Shown one piece after another: positions 8,633-17,232 of a stretch of DNA of 64,000 nucleotides. The stretch is from the NCBI RefSeq assembly GCF_007754155.1, contig NZ_CP037423.1, positions 9,482,938 to 9,546,937 on the forward strand, given 5' to 3'. The position numbers and the translations under genes were made by a program. The notes beneath the pieces are model-generated. The model was not told the DNA's origin. It saw only the letters and a list, made by a program, of their open reading frames with translations, and searched no databases. This stretch comes from Stieleria neptunia (lineage in GTDB: Bacteria; Planctomycetota; Planctomycetia; Pirellulales; Pirellulaceae). Each line of letters starts with the position of its first letter. Position 1 is the first letter of the stretch.

Positions 8633-9705
8633 TGAAAACCAATCACAACTCTCTCCGTCGCCACGCTCACCAGGCCCTGGCGTTCCTGTTCGCATTCAGC
8701 CTGGGCATCGCGTCCACCGCCGTGGCACAAGACGCCGCAAGCCAAGACGCCGCAGCGGCGCAAACAACACTCCGCATCGGCGTGATCGGGCTGGACACCT
8801 CGCACGTCCCGGCATTCACCAAATCCTTCAACCAGGAACCGGCGAATCCCGAAATGCAAAACTGTCGTGTCGTCGCGGCCTATCCCTACGGCAGCCGGAC
8901 AATCGAATCGAGTTACAGCCGGATTCCAAAGTACACCGAGCAGATGCAGTCGATGGGCATCGAGATCGTCGATTCGATCGACGCCCTTCTCGACCGCGTC
9001 GACTGTGTGTTGTTGGAAACCAACGACGGAAAACCACACTTGAAACAGGCGCTCGAAGTTTTCAAAGCCGGCAAGCCCGTGTTCATCGACAAACCGGTGG
9101 CATCGAATCTGGCCGAAGTCGTGGCGATCTATCGCGCGGCGGAACACTATGATGTCCCGATGTTTTCCAGTTCATCACTCCGCTATAGCGACGGTGCGCA
9201 GGCGATCCGCAACGGCAAAGTCGGGGCCGTGTTGGGCTGCAACGCCTACAGCCCGGCGTCGACCGAACCGTCCCATACCGATCTGTTCTGGTACGGCATT
9301 CACGGCGTCGAATCGTTGTACACCTGCATGGGAGCCGGTTGCCAGTCAGTCAGTCAGACGTCAGGTGAAGGCCGCGAATTGGTCGTCGGCGTCTGGTCGG
9401 GCGGACGCATCGGAACTTTTCATGGCCTGCGTGAGGGAAAGACGGGTTACGGCGGAACGGCGTTCGGCGAGAAAGGCATCGCACCGATCGGCGACTACGG
9501 CGGTTACAAACCGTTGGTCGTCCAGATCGCCAAGTTCTTCCGCACCCGCGAGCTGCCGATCGATCCGCAGGAAACGATCGAACTGTACGCGTTCATGGAA
9601 GCCGCCGCCGAAAGCAGAAAACGCGATGGCAAATCCGTGACGATCGCCGAGGTGATGCAAGCCGCCGAACAAGCAGCCGACGAACTGTTGGCCGGACAAC
9701 TCTGA
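8632..9705 (+). CDS. Gfo/Idh/MocA family oxidoreductase, second paralog
   Basis: A 357-residue protein. The start at 8632 (TGATG overlap with the preceding gene) is preferred over 8590 because a Sec signal peptide follows (QALAFLFAFSLGIASTAVAQ). The Rossmann region reads LRIGVIGLDTSHVPAF near residue 45, and the EKP motif is replaced by IDKPVASN near residue 147, a common variant. The C-terminal half has YGIHGVESLYTCMGAG. It is more divergent than the upstream paralog; the pair probably acts on the same carbohydrate pathway, but the substrate cannot be read from sequence. Confidence 0.85.
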   Translation: MKTNHNSLRRHAHQALAFLFAFSLGIASTAVAQDAASQDAAAAQTTLRIGVIGLDTSHVPAFTKSFNQEPANPEMQNCRVVAAYPYGSRTIESSYSRIPKYTEQMQSMGIEIVDSIDALLDRVDCVLLETNDGKPHLKQALEVFKAGKPVFIDKPVASNLAEVVAIYRAAEHYDVPMFSSSSLRYSDGAQAIRNGKVGAVLGCNAYSPASTEPSHTDLFWYGIHGVESLYTCMGAGCQSVSQTSGEGRELVVGVWSGGRIGTFHGLREGKTGYGGTAFGEKGIAPIGDYGGYKPLVVQIAKFFRTRELPIDPQETIELYAFMEAAAESRKRDGKSVTIAEVMQAAEQAADELLAGQL

Positions 9706-9810
9706 ACCGCAGGTCAGGCCGCGCGCGACAAGCTGGCATGCCACTCGTCTTCGGGACGAGGTGGGGAGACAAGGAGACAAGGAGAGGGTTCTTGACCGGT
9801 GTCGCCTCGG

Positions 9811-10120
9811 CTGCCACCCCATCATTCTGCCACCCCATCATTCTGCCATCTCATCATTCTGCCACCCCATCATTCTGCCACCCCATCGTTCTGCCCCCAT
9901 CGTTCTGCCCCCATCGTTCTGCCCCCATCGTTCTGCCCCCATCATTCTGCCCCCATCATTCTGCCCCCATCATTCTGCCCCCATCGTTCTGCCCCCATCG
10001 TTTTGCCCCCATCGTTCTGCCCCCATCGTTCTGCCCCCATCGTTCTGCCCCCATCGTTCTGCCCCCATCGTTCTGCCCCCATCGTTCTGCCCCCATCGTT
10101 CTGCCCCCATCGTTCTGCCA
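9811..10120. repeat. Minisatellite: 16-bp then 14-bp tandem repeats abutting a start codon
   Basis: Five 16-bp units (ctgccaccccatcatt and variants, 9811-9890) are followed by sixteen 14-bp units (ctgcccccatcgtt, a few with catcatt or a ttg variant, 9891-10114) and one last diverged unit, ctgccactccatgctc, whose ATG at 10125 is the likely start of the next gene. The unit contains no stop codon in any of the six frames. The remainder of the 9706-10124 gap shows nothing else recognisable. Confidence 0.95.
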
Positions 10121-10124
10121 CTCC

Positions 10125-12467
10125 ATGCTCACCCGCCTTGCACAATCCCCGCTATCGATCGTCCTGTCCAGTCTGCTCCTGATCACCCTTGCCAGCGCCA
10201 ACGACCTCTCCTTCACGATCGCGCGATCGACGGCCCAGCGTGGGTTTGACGGACAGACATGCTGGGTCCATGCCCGTGCCGGGGCGATTCCCGCGGGCGT
10301 GAAAGGCAACGATTCGGATCAGCCGCTGGTCGTGATGACGACGCAAAAGCTGTTGCTGACCGGTTCAGACATTTTTTATCGACTGCATCAAACCACTTCG
10401 AAAGACTCGGCCGCGACTTGGACAGATCTCGCGCCGATCGACTCGTTCGCCCGCGAGCGGGTCGGCGGAGAGTCAGACGCGCTGCCGACCGGCGCCTCGA
10501 TCGCGCCGCAACTACTTCAGCCGGGCGATGAAACCACCGTTTGTGACTTTCAACCCCAGTGGCACGCGGCCAGCCAACGGTTGCTCGGCATCGGTCAATC
10601 GGTGTGGTACCGCAACAACCGCGTGATGCATGTCCGCCCGCGAGGCATCGCCTACGCCGTCTACGACGCGCCGGCGAAACAGTGGTCGAAATGGAAGACC
10701 GTCAATCTGCCCCACGAACCGCGGTTTCAAGATGCCGGATCGGGCAGCGTTCAGCGTGTCGATCTCCCCGGCGGTGACGTCTTGGTGCCGTTCTACTTCA
10801 AAGAACCAACGACCAAACAATATTCCACCGCGGTTTGCCGCTGCCGCTTCGACGGTGAAACGTTGCACTTCATCGAAGTCGGCAACGCGCTGACCGTTCC
10901 CATCAAGCGGGGACTCTACGAACCCTCGCTGACACGATTCGGCGGTCGTTTTTATCTGACTCTGCGAAACGACGATCGGGGCTACGTCAGCGTCAGCGAT
11001 GACGGGTTGAACTTCGGGCCGCCGCGTGCTTGGACCTTTGACGACGGCAGCGATCTGGGCAACTACAACACCCAGCAACACTGGGTCACGCACAGCGACG
11101 GTTTGTTTTTGGTCTACACGCGACGTGGTGCCGACAACGACCACGTGTTTCGTCATCGAGCGCCCTTGTTCATCGCCCGTATCGACCCGGAAACGCTGCA
11201 CGTGATTCGCGACAGCGAACAAATCTTGGTGCCCGAGCGTGGCGCGCGGCTGGGCAATTTTGGCGTGGTGGATGTGTCAGCCGATGAAACCTGGGTGACG
11301 GTGACCGAGTGGATGCAGCCGTTGGGCGTCGAAAAACACGGCAGCGACAACAGCATCTTTGTTGCCAAGCTGAAATGGAGTCAGCCCAATCATCGCGCAG
11401 TCGTCTCATCCGAACATCGCCGACCGAGCGATGAGTTACCCCCTTACACCGATCCTCCGAAAGCCTATCAAGACGACTTCGGTGACTTTCGATCGCCGCT
11501 GGTGTTCGCCGACGGTTCCCAGGTCCGAAACTCCGAAGATTGGCAGCGCCGTCGGGCTGAAATCCTTTCGACCTGGCAAGGCCTGCTCGGCAAGTGGCCG
11601 CCGCTGATCACCGAACCCGAAGTGGAAATGCTGGACTCTCGGCAGCGTGAGAACTTCACCGAGCATCAAGTGCGTTTTCAGTGGACGCCGAATGAAAAGA
11701 CAACCGGCTACCTGCTGGTGCCCGACGGCAAGGGCCCATTCCCCGCAGCGGTCACGGTGTACTACGAACCGGAAACCGCGATCGGTGAGGGCAATCCGTA
11801 TCGTGACTTTGCGTTGCAACTCGCGCGGCGCGGCTTCGTGACCCTGTCGATCGGCACCAGTGATGCCACCGCGGCCAAGACGTATTCGCTCTACCATCCC
11901 TCGATCGACGATGCAGAGGTCCAACCGCTGTCGATGCTCGGCTACGCGGCGGCCAACGCCTGGCATGTCTTGGCCGATCGTCCGGAAGTGGATTCCAAGC
12001 GGATCGGCATCGTCGGCCATTCCTTCGGCGGCAAGTGGGCGATGTTTGCCTCGTGTCTGTTCGACAAATTCGCCTGCGCCGCATGGTCCGATCCCGGCAT
12101 CGTGTTCGACCAATCGCGACCGAGTGTGAATTACTGGGAACCCTGGTACCTGGGCTATCACGTCAAACCTTGGCGGAAGCGCGGCTTGATCACGGACGAC
12201 AACCCGGCCCGCGGCCTCTATCCGCGATTGGTCGCCGAAGGACATGACCTGCACGAGTTGCACGCCTTGATGGCCCCCCGGCCGTTTCTGGTTTCCGGCG
12301 GCAGCGAAGACCCGATCGGTCGCTGGCACGCCCTGAATCACTCCGTGGCGGTCAACCGAATCCTCGGCCACAGCGATCGTGTGATGATGACCAATCGCCC
12401 CGATCATTCCCCCAACGCCGACTCGAATGAAATGATCTACTCATTCTTCGATCACTGGCTGAAGTAG
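10125..12467 (+). CDS. Exported sialidase-like (BNR) plus alpha/beta-hydrolase esterase fusion
   Basis: A 780-residue protein. I place the start at 10125 because a signal peptide follows at once (LAQSPLSIVLSSLLLITLAS); upstream in-frame ATGs at 9738 and beyond would translate the tandem repeat. The N-terminal half (about 30-420) is a six-bladed sialidase/BNR-like propeller with DDRGYVSVSDDGLNFGPP. The C-terminal half (about 450-780) is an alpha/beta hydrolase of the acetylxylan-esterase/dienelactone-hydrolase type with nucleophile motif GHSFGG (Ser633), an acid candidate in GGSEDPIG and a histidine in RPDHSPN. It probably removes acyl groups from, or binds, an extracellular polysaccharide. 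No ribosome binding site is visible because the repeat array occupies that position. Confidence 0.85.
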   Translation: MLTRLAQSPLSIVLSSLLLITLASANDLSFTIARSTAQRGFDGQTCWVHARAGAIPAGVKGNDSDQPLVVMTTQKLLLTGSDIFYRLHQTTSKDSAATWTDLAPIDSFARERVGGESDALPTGASIAPQLLQPGDETTVCDFQPQWHAASQRLLGIGQSVWYRNNRVMHVRPRGIAYAVYDAPAKQWSKWKTVNLPHEPRFQDAGSGSVQRVDLPGGDVLVPFYFKEPTTKQYSTAVCRCRFDGETLHFIEVGNALTVPIKRGLYEPSLTRFGGRFYLTLRNDDRGYVSVSDDGLNFGPPRAWTFDDGSDLGNYNTQQHWVTHSDGLFLVYTRRGADNDHVFRHRAPLFIARIDPETLHVIRDSEQILVPERGARLGNFGVVDVSADETWVTVTEWMQPLGVEKHGSDNSIFVAKLKWSQPNHRAVVSSEHRRPSDELPPYTDPPKAYQDDFGDFRSPLVFADGSQVRNSEDWQRRRAEILSTWQGLLGKWPPLITEPEVEMLDSRQRENFTEHQVRFQWTPNEKTTGYLLVPDGKGPFPAAVTVYYEPETAIGEGNPYRDFALQLARRGFVTLSIGTSDATAAKTYSLYHPSIDDAEVQPLSMLGYAAANAWHVLADRPEVDSKRIGIVGHSFGGKWAMFASCLFDKFACAAWSDPGIVFDQSRPSVNYWEPWYLGYHVKPWRKRGLITDDNPARGLYPRLVAEGHDLHELHALMAPRPFLVSGGSEDPIGRWHALNHSVAVNRILGHSDRVMMTNRPDHSPNADSNEMIYSFFDHWLK

Positions 12468-12778
12468 CACGACCGCCACCAGGATCGAGTCTTCCGCTGC
12501 AACCGATCGGCATTGTTCGTCGCGATGCGGTGGCGTTCAGCGACAATACGTCGCGTTTTTAGTCGCCCAATTCTATACACTTAGGTGCACAATATGCTAG
12601 ACTCAGTCTCATCGCAGCGTCCCCGACCGACCGTGCACAGGTTTTACGACCATGATTGCTTCCCAGCCGTTCGCGACTCGACCGTCCGATCTGCGGTCTC
12701 GCAAGTCGTTTGACCATAGTCCGATGCTGGTGTTTTACATTCCTGACGCAATGGCCACCACGTAAAAGGGAACCCACC
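12468..12778. other. Gene-free gap upstream of hemG
   Basis: 311 bases between two plus-strand genes. An AT-richer patch (about 12565-12600, containing attctataca and caatatgcta) may hold the hemG promoter, but no consensus is clear. No repeat or RNA gene was recognised. Confidence 0.4.
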
Positions 12779-14218
12779 ATGAATCGTCGCGTGACCGTCA
12801 TCGGCGGTGGCATTTCGGGCCTCGCCGCGGCAACCCATCTACGCCGGATCGCGCCCGAAATCGAGGTGCGTTTACTGGAATCCGGGCCGCGCCTCGGCGG
12901 CGTGATCCAAACAACTCACAAGGACGGATTCTTGATCGAAGGAGCGGCGGACAATTTCATCACGACGTCGCCCACCGCGATACAGCTTTGCCAGGACGTC
13001 GGCCTGGGTGACGAATTGATCGGCACCAATCCCAACGAGCGCGGCGCGATGGTGCTCAGCCGGGGAAAATTGGAAAAGATTCCCGAGGGTTTTTACGTGA
13101 TGGCCCCCTCGCGTTTGTGGCCGCTGCTGACCACCAAGATCCTGAGCCCGAAGGGTAAATTGCGATCGGGATGCGAAGTCTTTGTGCCGCGCAAACGAGA
13201 ACAAGTCGATGAATCGTTGAAATCGTTCGTGTGCCGGCGATTCGGAACCGAAATGTTTGAACGTCTGGTCCAACCGTTGGTCGGCGGCATCTACAGCGCC
13301 GACCCCAATCGGCTGAGTATTGCCGCAACGATGCCACGTTTTCTGGACATGGAACAAAAATACGGCAGTCTGATCCGCGGCATGTTGAACCAACGTCGAT
13401 CGAGCCGGCAACCGACCGAGAAAAGTGGCGGAGCGCGAGACAGTCAATTCATGACGCTGCGCGGCGGGATGTCTCAATTGATCGAGGCACTGGAAAGGAG
13501 CTTGCCAAAAGAGTCCGTGCGGCTCAATACGCCAGCCAATTTCATCGTCCCGAGCGGCTCGCGATGGTCGATCAGCAGCGGAATAAAGGATCCGCAACGT
13601 GAAGAGTCCGATGCCGTGATCGTTGCCGCGCCGGCCAGCCACGCCTCACGCATGCTCTCCACCGTCGATGGGGAATTATCGGCGCTGCTAGGCGAGATTC
13701 AATTTGCCAGTTGTGCGGTCGTGTCGCTCGCCTTTCGCCGCGAACAAATCGGCCATGACTTGAACTCGTTTGGATTCGTCGTGCCGGCGATCGAAGGTCA
13801 CTTCATTTTGTCGTGCAGCTTTTCGAGCGTGAAGTACGGTGGCCGCGCCCCCGATGGCACAGTGCTGATGCGAGTCTTTATCGGCGGTGCCTGCCAGAGC
13901 GGATTGCTGCGTTTACCCGACACACAGTTGCTGGAATTGGCTCACTGGGAAGTCGCAAAATTGTTGGACATTGAAGGTGAACCATTGATGCGTCACATCA
14001 CCCGACAACGGCATGCGATGCCACAATATCACGTCGGCCATCGGAATCGAATCGCAAAGATCAATCAGCGTCTGGAGTGGTTCCCGACGCTCGCGTTGGC
14101 CGGCGGCTCACTCAGCGGCGTTGGGGTCCCGAGCTGCATCGAGAGCGGACAGAAAGCCGCCGAGCGGATTGTTGCCGCGACACGAAAAACCTCGACGGTC
14201 CCCGTGCAAGTGGGGTAA
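12779..14218 (+). CDS. hemG: Protoporphyrinogen oxidase (oxygen-dependent, HemG/HemY type)
   Basis: A 479-residue FAD enzyme that oxidises protoporphyrinogen IX (or coproporphyrinogen III in the coproporphyrin branch) in late heme synthesis. The start at 12779 is chosen because the FAD dinucleotide motif follows directly (VTVIGGGISGLAAATHL); the frame open from 12656 adds residues unlike the family. Other hallmarks are GAADNFITTSPTAIQLC near residue 45, FVCRRFGTEMFERLVQPLVGGIYSADP near 150 and the C-terminal FAD-binding LAGGSLSGVGVPSCIESG. Length matches the family. The neighbours are a YwiC-like membrane protein downstream and no other heme genes. HemY in Bacillus naming is the same protein type. 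Confidence 0.92.
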   Translation: MNRRVTVIGGGISGLAAATHLRRIAPEIEVRLLESGPRLGGVIQTTHKDGFLIEGAADNFITTSPTAIQLCQDVGLGDELIGTNPNERGAMVLSRGKLEKIPEGFYVMAPSRLWPLLTTKILSPKGKLRSGCEVFVPRKREQVDESLKSFVCRRFGTEMFERLVQPLVGGIYSADPNRLSIAATMPRFLDMEQKYGSLIRGMLNQRRSSRQPTEKSGGARDSQFMTLRGGMSQLIEALERSLPKESVRLNTPANFIVPSGSRWSISSGIKDPQREESDAVIVAAPASHASRMLSTVDGELSALLGEIQFASCAVVSLAFRREQIGHDLNSFGFVVPAIEGHFILSCSFSSVKYGGRAPDGTVLMRVFIGGACQSGLLRLPDTQLLELAHWEVAKLLDIEGEPLMRHITRQRHAMPQYHVGHRNRIAKINQRLEWFPTLALAGGSLSGVGVPSCIESGQKAAERIVAATRKTSTVPVQVG

Positions 14219-14251
14219 GCATCTTGCTTGCCATGTCATAGGGCTGGGCAA

Positions 14252-14275
14252 TCGCAAGCTGGAAGCTTACGCCAC
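14252..14275. repeat. Short repeat family D, copy 1 (inverted)
   Basis: cgcaagctggaagcttacgc with flanking cac is the reverse complement of gtggcgtaagcttccagctt found at 26222, 51381, 58180 and 58196. It is self-complementary around aagctggaagctt. Confidence 0.75.
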
Positions 14276-14327
14276 TTTGGCTGCAACTAAAAAACTCCAC
14301 TGGAACAACTCGCGAGGATGGGCTTCG

Positions 14328-15119
14328 ATGAGTACTGCAACGTTGTCGAACGCAAAACCAGACACCGTCGCTTCTGCTGCAAAGCTGAAACCGAAAGAGC
14401 ACGGCGCGTACGCGATCCTTGGAATTCCGATCGCGACTTCGCTGTTGATCGCGGGCATCTCCCTACCGGGCGTTTGCGTGGCGATCGCCAGCGTGACCGG
14501 TTTCTTGGCCCACGAACCGCTGCTGGTTGCCTGGGGGCATCGGGGTTCGCGTGCGCAGCGTTCGACGCCGACGGCAACACGACGCTTGGTGATTCTCACC
14601 GGGTTCACGATCCTTTGCGGATGTGTCGCATTGCTGACGGGATCCAACCCGGTACGAATCTCGCTCCTGGGATGCCTTGGGCTCGCGACGACCAGCTTTG
14701 CACTGGCCGTCGCGGGGAACCACCGCTCGCTGCTCGGCCAATTATGGGGAATCGTCGGCTTGTCCGTTCCCTGCGTACCAATTCTGTTGGCCGGAGCGAT
14801 CCCCAGCGACCTCGCGATCGAAATCTGGACGACGTGGCTGATCGGATTTGCCGCCACCACGATGGCCGTTCGCGGCGTGATCGCGGCCCAGAAACGGCAC
14901 CCGCGGACCATTCACTGGTTGGCCATCTGTGCGCTTAGTGTGCTCGTGATTGGACGTTATACTTCATCCAGTTCACTCGCGATCGTCACTCTACCGATGT
15001 TGGCGATGAGTGGATGGTTGATAATCTGGCCGCCGCCAGCCAAACACCTCAAGCGGGTCGGATGGACGCTGGTTGTCGGCACCGTGGTCACTGCCGTCTG
15101 GATGATCGTTGTTGTTTGA
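14328..15119 (+). CDS. YwiC-like integral membrane protein
   Basis: A 263-residue polytopic membrane protein. The start at 14328 was chosen because upstream codons overlap hemG in another frame and pass through a repeat. Near the N-terminus is the YwiC-family signature KEHGAYAILGIPIATSLL, followed by about eight hydrophobic segments (for example ISLPGVCVAIASVTGFLA, LLGCLGLATTSFALAVAG, VGWTLVVGTVVTAVWMIVVV at the end). YwiC of Bacillus lies beside nitrate-respiration genes but its function is unknown. Location directly after hemG suggests a link to heme or respiratory metabolism, which is inference. Confidence 0.75.
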   Translation: MSTATLSNAKPDTVASAAKLKPKEHGAYAILGIPIATSLLIAGISLPGVCVAIASVTGFLAHEPLLVAWGHRGSRAQRSTPTATRRLVILTGFTILCGCVALLTGSNPVRISLLGCLGLATTSFALAVAGNHRSLLGQLWGIVGLSVPCVPILLAGAIPSDLAIEIWTTWLIGFAATTMAVRGVIAAQKRHPRTIHWLAICALSVLVIGRYTSSSSLAIVTLPMLAMSGWLIIWPPPAKHLKRVGWTLVVGTVVTAVWMIVVV

Positions 15120-15142
15120 CGAAACTTTCTTTGAGTGATTTG

Positions 15143-16534
15143 ATGCACACTAAACAGACCTCTAGTCTGAAAACGTCCGGTTTCTATTCCGTCCTCTTCA
15201 CGTTGCTTTCGGTCGGCTGCCTGCACGCAGCAGAGCCGATCGTGGTGAAAGAGAACGGCGGATGGTGCTGGTTCCAGGGGAAACGTGCGGTCGGATCGGA
15301 TGGCAAGGTCTTTTTCACGTCCATTTCCGGCGACGACCATGGAGACTGGAATGCCGGCGACCTGGTGGTGACCGAGCTGAATCTGTCGAGCGGTGAAACC
15401 TCGCATTTCTGTCTGCATGCGACGCTTCAACGGGACGACCATGCCGTCGCGGGACTCTGCCTGCTCGCTGATGGGCGATTGCTTGCCGTTTATGGAAAAC
15501 ATGGCAACGATCATTTCCAACGGTCACGGATCACGCTTCGTCCGGGTGATATCAGCGAGTGGACCCAAGAACAACGGTTTGATGCCGGGGCGGGCTACAC
15601 GTACTCCAATGTTTACCGATTGCCCGGCGAAGACGATCGCATTTATAATTTCCATCGCGGACGTGGTTTTAATCCCAACTGCAACTTTTCCGATGACGGC
15701 GGATCCACCTGGAAGTACGGCTGGCGATTGATGCAGCGGACGTCTGCTGACCTGAGCGATGACCCCAGATACACGGGCATGGACGGCCGGCGACCCTATG
15801 TTTGTTATGCCAGTAATGGTCGCGACGAAATCCACTTCATCGCGACCGACGATCATCCCAGAGCGTATGACAACAGCCTGTATCATGGATACTACAAGGC
15901 CGGAAACCTGCTGGCGTCCGACGGCACGATCTTGGCACCCCCCACCGCAGCCGGCCAACCGCTGAAACCGCGTGACTTCACCGAAGTGTTTACCGGGACG
16001 GCGGCTCGAGTCGCCTGGGCCAGTGACATCGAAATCGACGCGCTCGGCAACCCATTCATCGCGTTCTCCGTCCAGGTCGATGGCGCCGCGATGCGCAACC
16101 GCCGCGGTGCAGGTGGGATGGATCACCGCGATTTTTATGGCCGTTGGGATGGATCGCGGTGGCACGTGCACGAAATGGCTCATGCGGGAACCAAATTGTA
16201 TTCCGGCGAAGACGACTACACCGGGTTGGTCGCGCTGGATCCGCAAGACCCCAACTACGTCGTCATCTCCACCAACGCAGATCCGGTCTCCGGAATGCCG
16301 CTGGTTAGTCGCACCGACGGGCAACGGCATTGGGAGCTGTTCGCAGGAACAACCAGCGACGGGGGCGAGACCTGGACGTGGACCGCCCTGACGAAGGATT
16401 CGACGCAGGATCAATTGCGTCCGGTCATTCCGAAGACTGAATCAGACACGCGAGTGATCTTGTGGACACGTGGAACCCTGAATTCCTACACCGATTATCA
16501 CCTCGACATCGCCGCACTCCCGGTGCCGCGCTAA
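15143..16534 (+). CDS. Exported BNR-repeat (BNR_4-like) protein
   Basis: A 463-residue protein with a Sec signal peptide (SVLFTLLSVGCLHA). The start at 15143 gives a normal short N-region; longer frames run back into the previous gene. The mature part resembles the BNR_4 family of sialidase-fold propellers, with Asp-box-like strands such as NCNFSDDGGSTWKYGWRL and TTSDGGETWTWTALT, and FHRGRGFNPNC and YYKAGNLLASDGTIL shared by that group. These proteins are often found with sulfatases and polysaccharide lyases, and a rhamnogalacturonan/ulvan-type lyase relation is possible. Catalytic residues cannot be fixed from the sequence alone. Confidence 0.8.
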   Translation: MHTKQTSSLKTSGFYSVLFTLLSVGCLHAAEPIVVKENGGWCWFQGKRAVGSDGKVFFTSISGDDHGDWNAGDLVVTELNLSSGETSHFCLHATLQRDDHAVAGLCLLADGRLLAVYGKHGNDHFQRSRITLRPGDISEWTQEQRFDAGAGYTYSNVYRLPGEDDRIYNFHRGRGFNPNCNFSDDGGSTWKYGWRLMQRTSADLSDDPRYTGMDGRRPYVCYASNGRDEIHFIATDDHPRAYDNSLYHGYYKAGNLLASDGTILAPPTAAGQPLKPRDFTEVFTGTAARVAWASDIEIDALGNPFIAFSVQVDGAAMRNRRGAGGMDHRDFYGRWDGSRWHVHEMAHAGTKLYSGEDDYTGLVALDPQDPNYVVISTNADPVSGMPLVSRTDGQRHWELFAGTTSDGGETWTWTALTKDSTQDQLRPVIPKTESDTRVILWTRGTLNSYTDYHLDIAALPVPR

Positions 16535-16620
16535 AACGCTCGCACCTCCACCAACCTCGTCCTCAACGCACGCTTGGCCATCTTTCCAAGCATCGCGACC
16601 ACAATCGGGTGTCACACGCT

Positions 16621-17025
16621 TCAATACTTTGAAATCATCAGGTCGATCCCCGGTTGCATCGCACGTCTCCATAATTGTTCGACGTGGGGCGTAAATTCTG
16701 GATCGTGTTGCGCGACGGCGCTACAGAGTGTGTCGAGCCAAAGTTCGTACAGATGCGGAGCGATCTCCGCATGATTGCGATCGTGACGCTCGGCAAGCTG
16801 CAGCAATTCGGCGTGATTGCGATCCTGATTCTCACTGAACAGGATCAACACCAGTAGCGATTCCCGAAGCACCAGTTTTTGATGCACCATGTCGGTGAAC
16901 TGGAATTTGATTCTCACTTCGTCCGAACTGGCCAGAAACAGTTGGTAGAACGTGTCAATGAACCCTTCACCGCTCATGCAGCGCCGATAGGTGGCGACAA
17001 TCGCACTTGAGTCTTCTGAAATCAT
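16621..17025 (-). CDS. Single-domain globin-like protein
   Basis: A 134-residue protein with the layout of bacterial globins. It shows FIDTFYQLFLASSDEVRIKF (helix A-C region), TDMVHQKLVLRESL (E-helix region) and RHDRNHAEIAPHLYELWLDT, where the first histidine fits the proximal F8 heme ligand and the HLYELW motif is typical. It would bind heme and O2 or NO, probably for NO dioxygenation or sensing. It is on the same strand as Ric and the NO reductase upstream, separated from them only by the IS110 element. A weak gaaag ribosome site precedes the ATG at 17025. The globin fold assignment is by motif, not by alignment. Confidence 0.7.
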   Translation of the reverse strand: MISEDSSAIVATYRRCMSGEGFIDTFYQLFLASSDEVRIKFQFTDMVHQKLVLRESLLVLILFSENQDRNHAELLQLAERHDRNHAEIAPHLYELWLDTLCSAVAQHDPEFTPHVEQLWRRAMQPGIDLMISKY

Positions 17026-17232
17026 GATTGCTTTCTTCGTTTTGTACCCGGCACAATCGCGGATGGGCCGAGATGACGACCCTGTCTGTATGGGTTCTTC
17101 GCGGATTTTAGTGGGTGCTCTCGAATACTCGGGGAAGGTTTTTTGAGGGATGACTGCGATGTCCGATGGTTCTGTTCGGTAGGACGGCGAAGCCAGGTGA
17201 AGCGGAGGCGGGCTCTGCTCTCAAGGAACTTC

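Noticed and set aside
9738..10124. N-terminal extension of the sialidase/esterase gene through the tandem repeat
   Set aside because: A clear signal peptide begins at 10125, and the upstream codons are low-complexity repeat translation. It is kept only as part of the phase-variation hypothesis.
9942..10309. Minus-strand frames encoding GGRTMGAERWGQND-type repeats
   Set aside because: They are the complement of the stop-free tandem array and have no support outside it.
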